Below, piece by piece: positions 4,533 through 5,206 of a DNA stretch of 5,206 nucleotides. The number at the start of each line of letters is the position of its first letter. Within the stretch, counting starts at the first letter, position 1. This DNA comes from Methanosarcinales archaeon (GTDB taxonomy: Archaea > Halobacteriota > Methanosarcinia > Methanosarcinales > Methanogasteraceae): NCBI GenBank assembly GCA_030594905.1, contig JAUVEF010000095.1:1-5206 (forward strand). The letters are read 5' to 3'. Both the position numbers and the translations under genes were made by a program. The notes beneath the pieces were generated by a model. That model was not told the origin of the DNA. It saw only the letters and a program-made list of their open reading frames with translations, and searched no databases.

Positions 4533-5206
4533 GTGATGTGCTGAAAAACGGCGCAGAGACCTGGAAGCAGAACCCGGTTTTGTGTATGCCGTTCCTGTTC
4601 ACTTTCTTTTTCCAGATTCTGTTTTCAGCGTTCTTGTTACTCGGGCTTGCAGCCGTCATCGGCACCGATACGGTCGCAGGCATCCAGTCGCAGGCATCCG
4701 TGATCGCGCAGATGGCGCAGTATTCGGACACCCCGATAGTCCAAGAGATGTCAGAGCTGATGCGCATGATTGCGCCATTCACAAGCATTTTCATCGCCGC
4801 AGCCATCATCCTGGTGATTGGGTGTGCACTGATCCAGGCATTCTTTTCTGCTGGCGCAATCGGCATGGCAAGGACTGCGACAATGACTGGCACCACCCGG
4901 ACCCGGGACATTCTCGCATGCGGCATACAAAGCGGGCTTAATCTGTTTTTTGCCGGTATCGTGATTATGCTCATGTTTCTTGTCGGGATTGTCTTCCTGC
5001 TTCCCGGCGTATTCATAATCATGGTCGCAGATAGTATCATCGTGCAGGTGCTCATCATGTTCATCGGGTTTATTTTTTTATTTTTATACATGGTTGTCCT
5101 ATTGATCGGGCTGGCACCGGTCAAGTATGCGATCGTGGTCAACCACGCCGGACCAATCAAAGGAATTACGAGTGGATGGAGTTTCTTTTCAGACCATAAA
5201 ATGGAC
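4520..5206 (+). CDS. Multi-pass membrane protein, 3' end outside the window
   Basis: An open frame of 229 codons to the last base of the window, with no stop. It starts [19 protein letters not shown], a short amphipathic lead-in. Hydrophobic spans are at about 20-48, 84-110, 140-169 and 172-200, so at least four membrane segments. A polar loop (about 50-83) lies between the first two spans, and a charged loop (about 118-135) between the second and third. The end, [23 protein letters not shown] (201-223), resembles the conserved segment of membrane domains in the glycerophosphodiesterase-membrane-domain/DUF975-like group, where a gap-free run of small and basic residues precedes a Ser-Trp motif; I offer this only as a resemblance. 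It overlaps the UPF0212 gene by 13 bp, so coexpression is likely. Its codon usage looks like its neighbours'. Function unknown. Confidence 0.8.
   Translation, partial: MERLSDVLKNGAETWKQNPVLCMPFLFTFFFQILFSAFLLLGLAAVIGTDTVAGIQSQASVIAQMAQYSDTPIVQEMSELMRMIAPFTSIFIAAAIILVIGCALIQAFFSAGAIGMARTATMTGTTRTRDILACGIQSGLNLFFAGIVIMLMFLVGIVFLLPGVFIIMVADSIIVQVLIMFIGFIFLFLYMVVLLIGLAPVKYAIVVNHAGPIKGITSGWSFFSDHKMD

Noticed and set aside
4483..5160. Long minus-strand open frame rich in Met, Ile and Thr
   Set aside because: It is antisense to the membrane-protein gene. The composition is what the complement of a hydrophobic coding frame gives, and no domain is recognisable.

Overview
The window is archaeal, most likely from a euryarchaeote of the methanogen/ANME type. 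This rests on family content: an archaeal-type Hpt, an archaeal SelB-like degenerate translational GTPase, a DUF357 protein, a UPF0212 (DUF555) protein, a Cas4/RecB-like nuclease, tRNA genes without an encoded CCA, TATA-type promoter candidates and a mix of leaderless and Shine-Dalgarno starts. I cannot fix the genus from this sequence.

Layout. 1-149 holds no gene I can support, only a possible T-tract terminator on the minus strand. 150-1552 is a minus-strand two-gene unit: hpt (purine salvage), then a Cas4-like PD-(D/E)XK protein that starts inside the hpt stop codon (ATGA overlap). 1553-1856 is the divergent intergenic region. It has a TATA box for hpt, a nested inverted repeat, helically spaced YYYGTG words and a degenerate tandem array of 8-bp units leading to the plus-strand aSelBL-type gene (1857-2918). 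That gene overlaps tail to tail by 23 bp with a minus-strand lipoprotein gene (2896-3462). Just upstream of the lipoprotein gene, on the same strand, are tRNA-Leu(UAG) (3494-3578) and tRNA-Ala(GGC) (3607-3678). The tRNAs and the lipoprotein look like one transcription unit. 3679-3908 is a second divergent region. It carries four 10-bp phased repeats next to tRNA-Ala and a second copy of the 15-bp word seen at the left edge of the octamer array. 3909-5206 is a tight plus-strand operon: DUF357 protein, UPF0212 protein, and a multi-pass membrane protein that runs off the right edge without a stop.

How the genes fit together. Only hpt and the two tRNAs have secure roles. The hpt/Cas4-like pair is translationally coupled, yet no cas genes or CRISPR repeats are visible, so the nuclease-like protein is more likely a housekeeping or repair factor, or inactive. 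Its third catalytic motif lacks the usual acid and lysine. The aSelBL protein has a translational-GTPase layout with eroded nucleotide-binding motifs. I see no complete undescribed system. The most unusual material is the intergenic short-period repeats and their shared 15-bp word.
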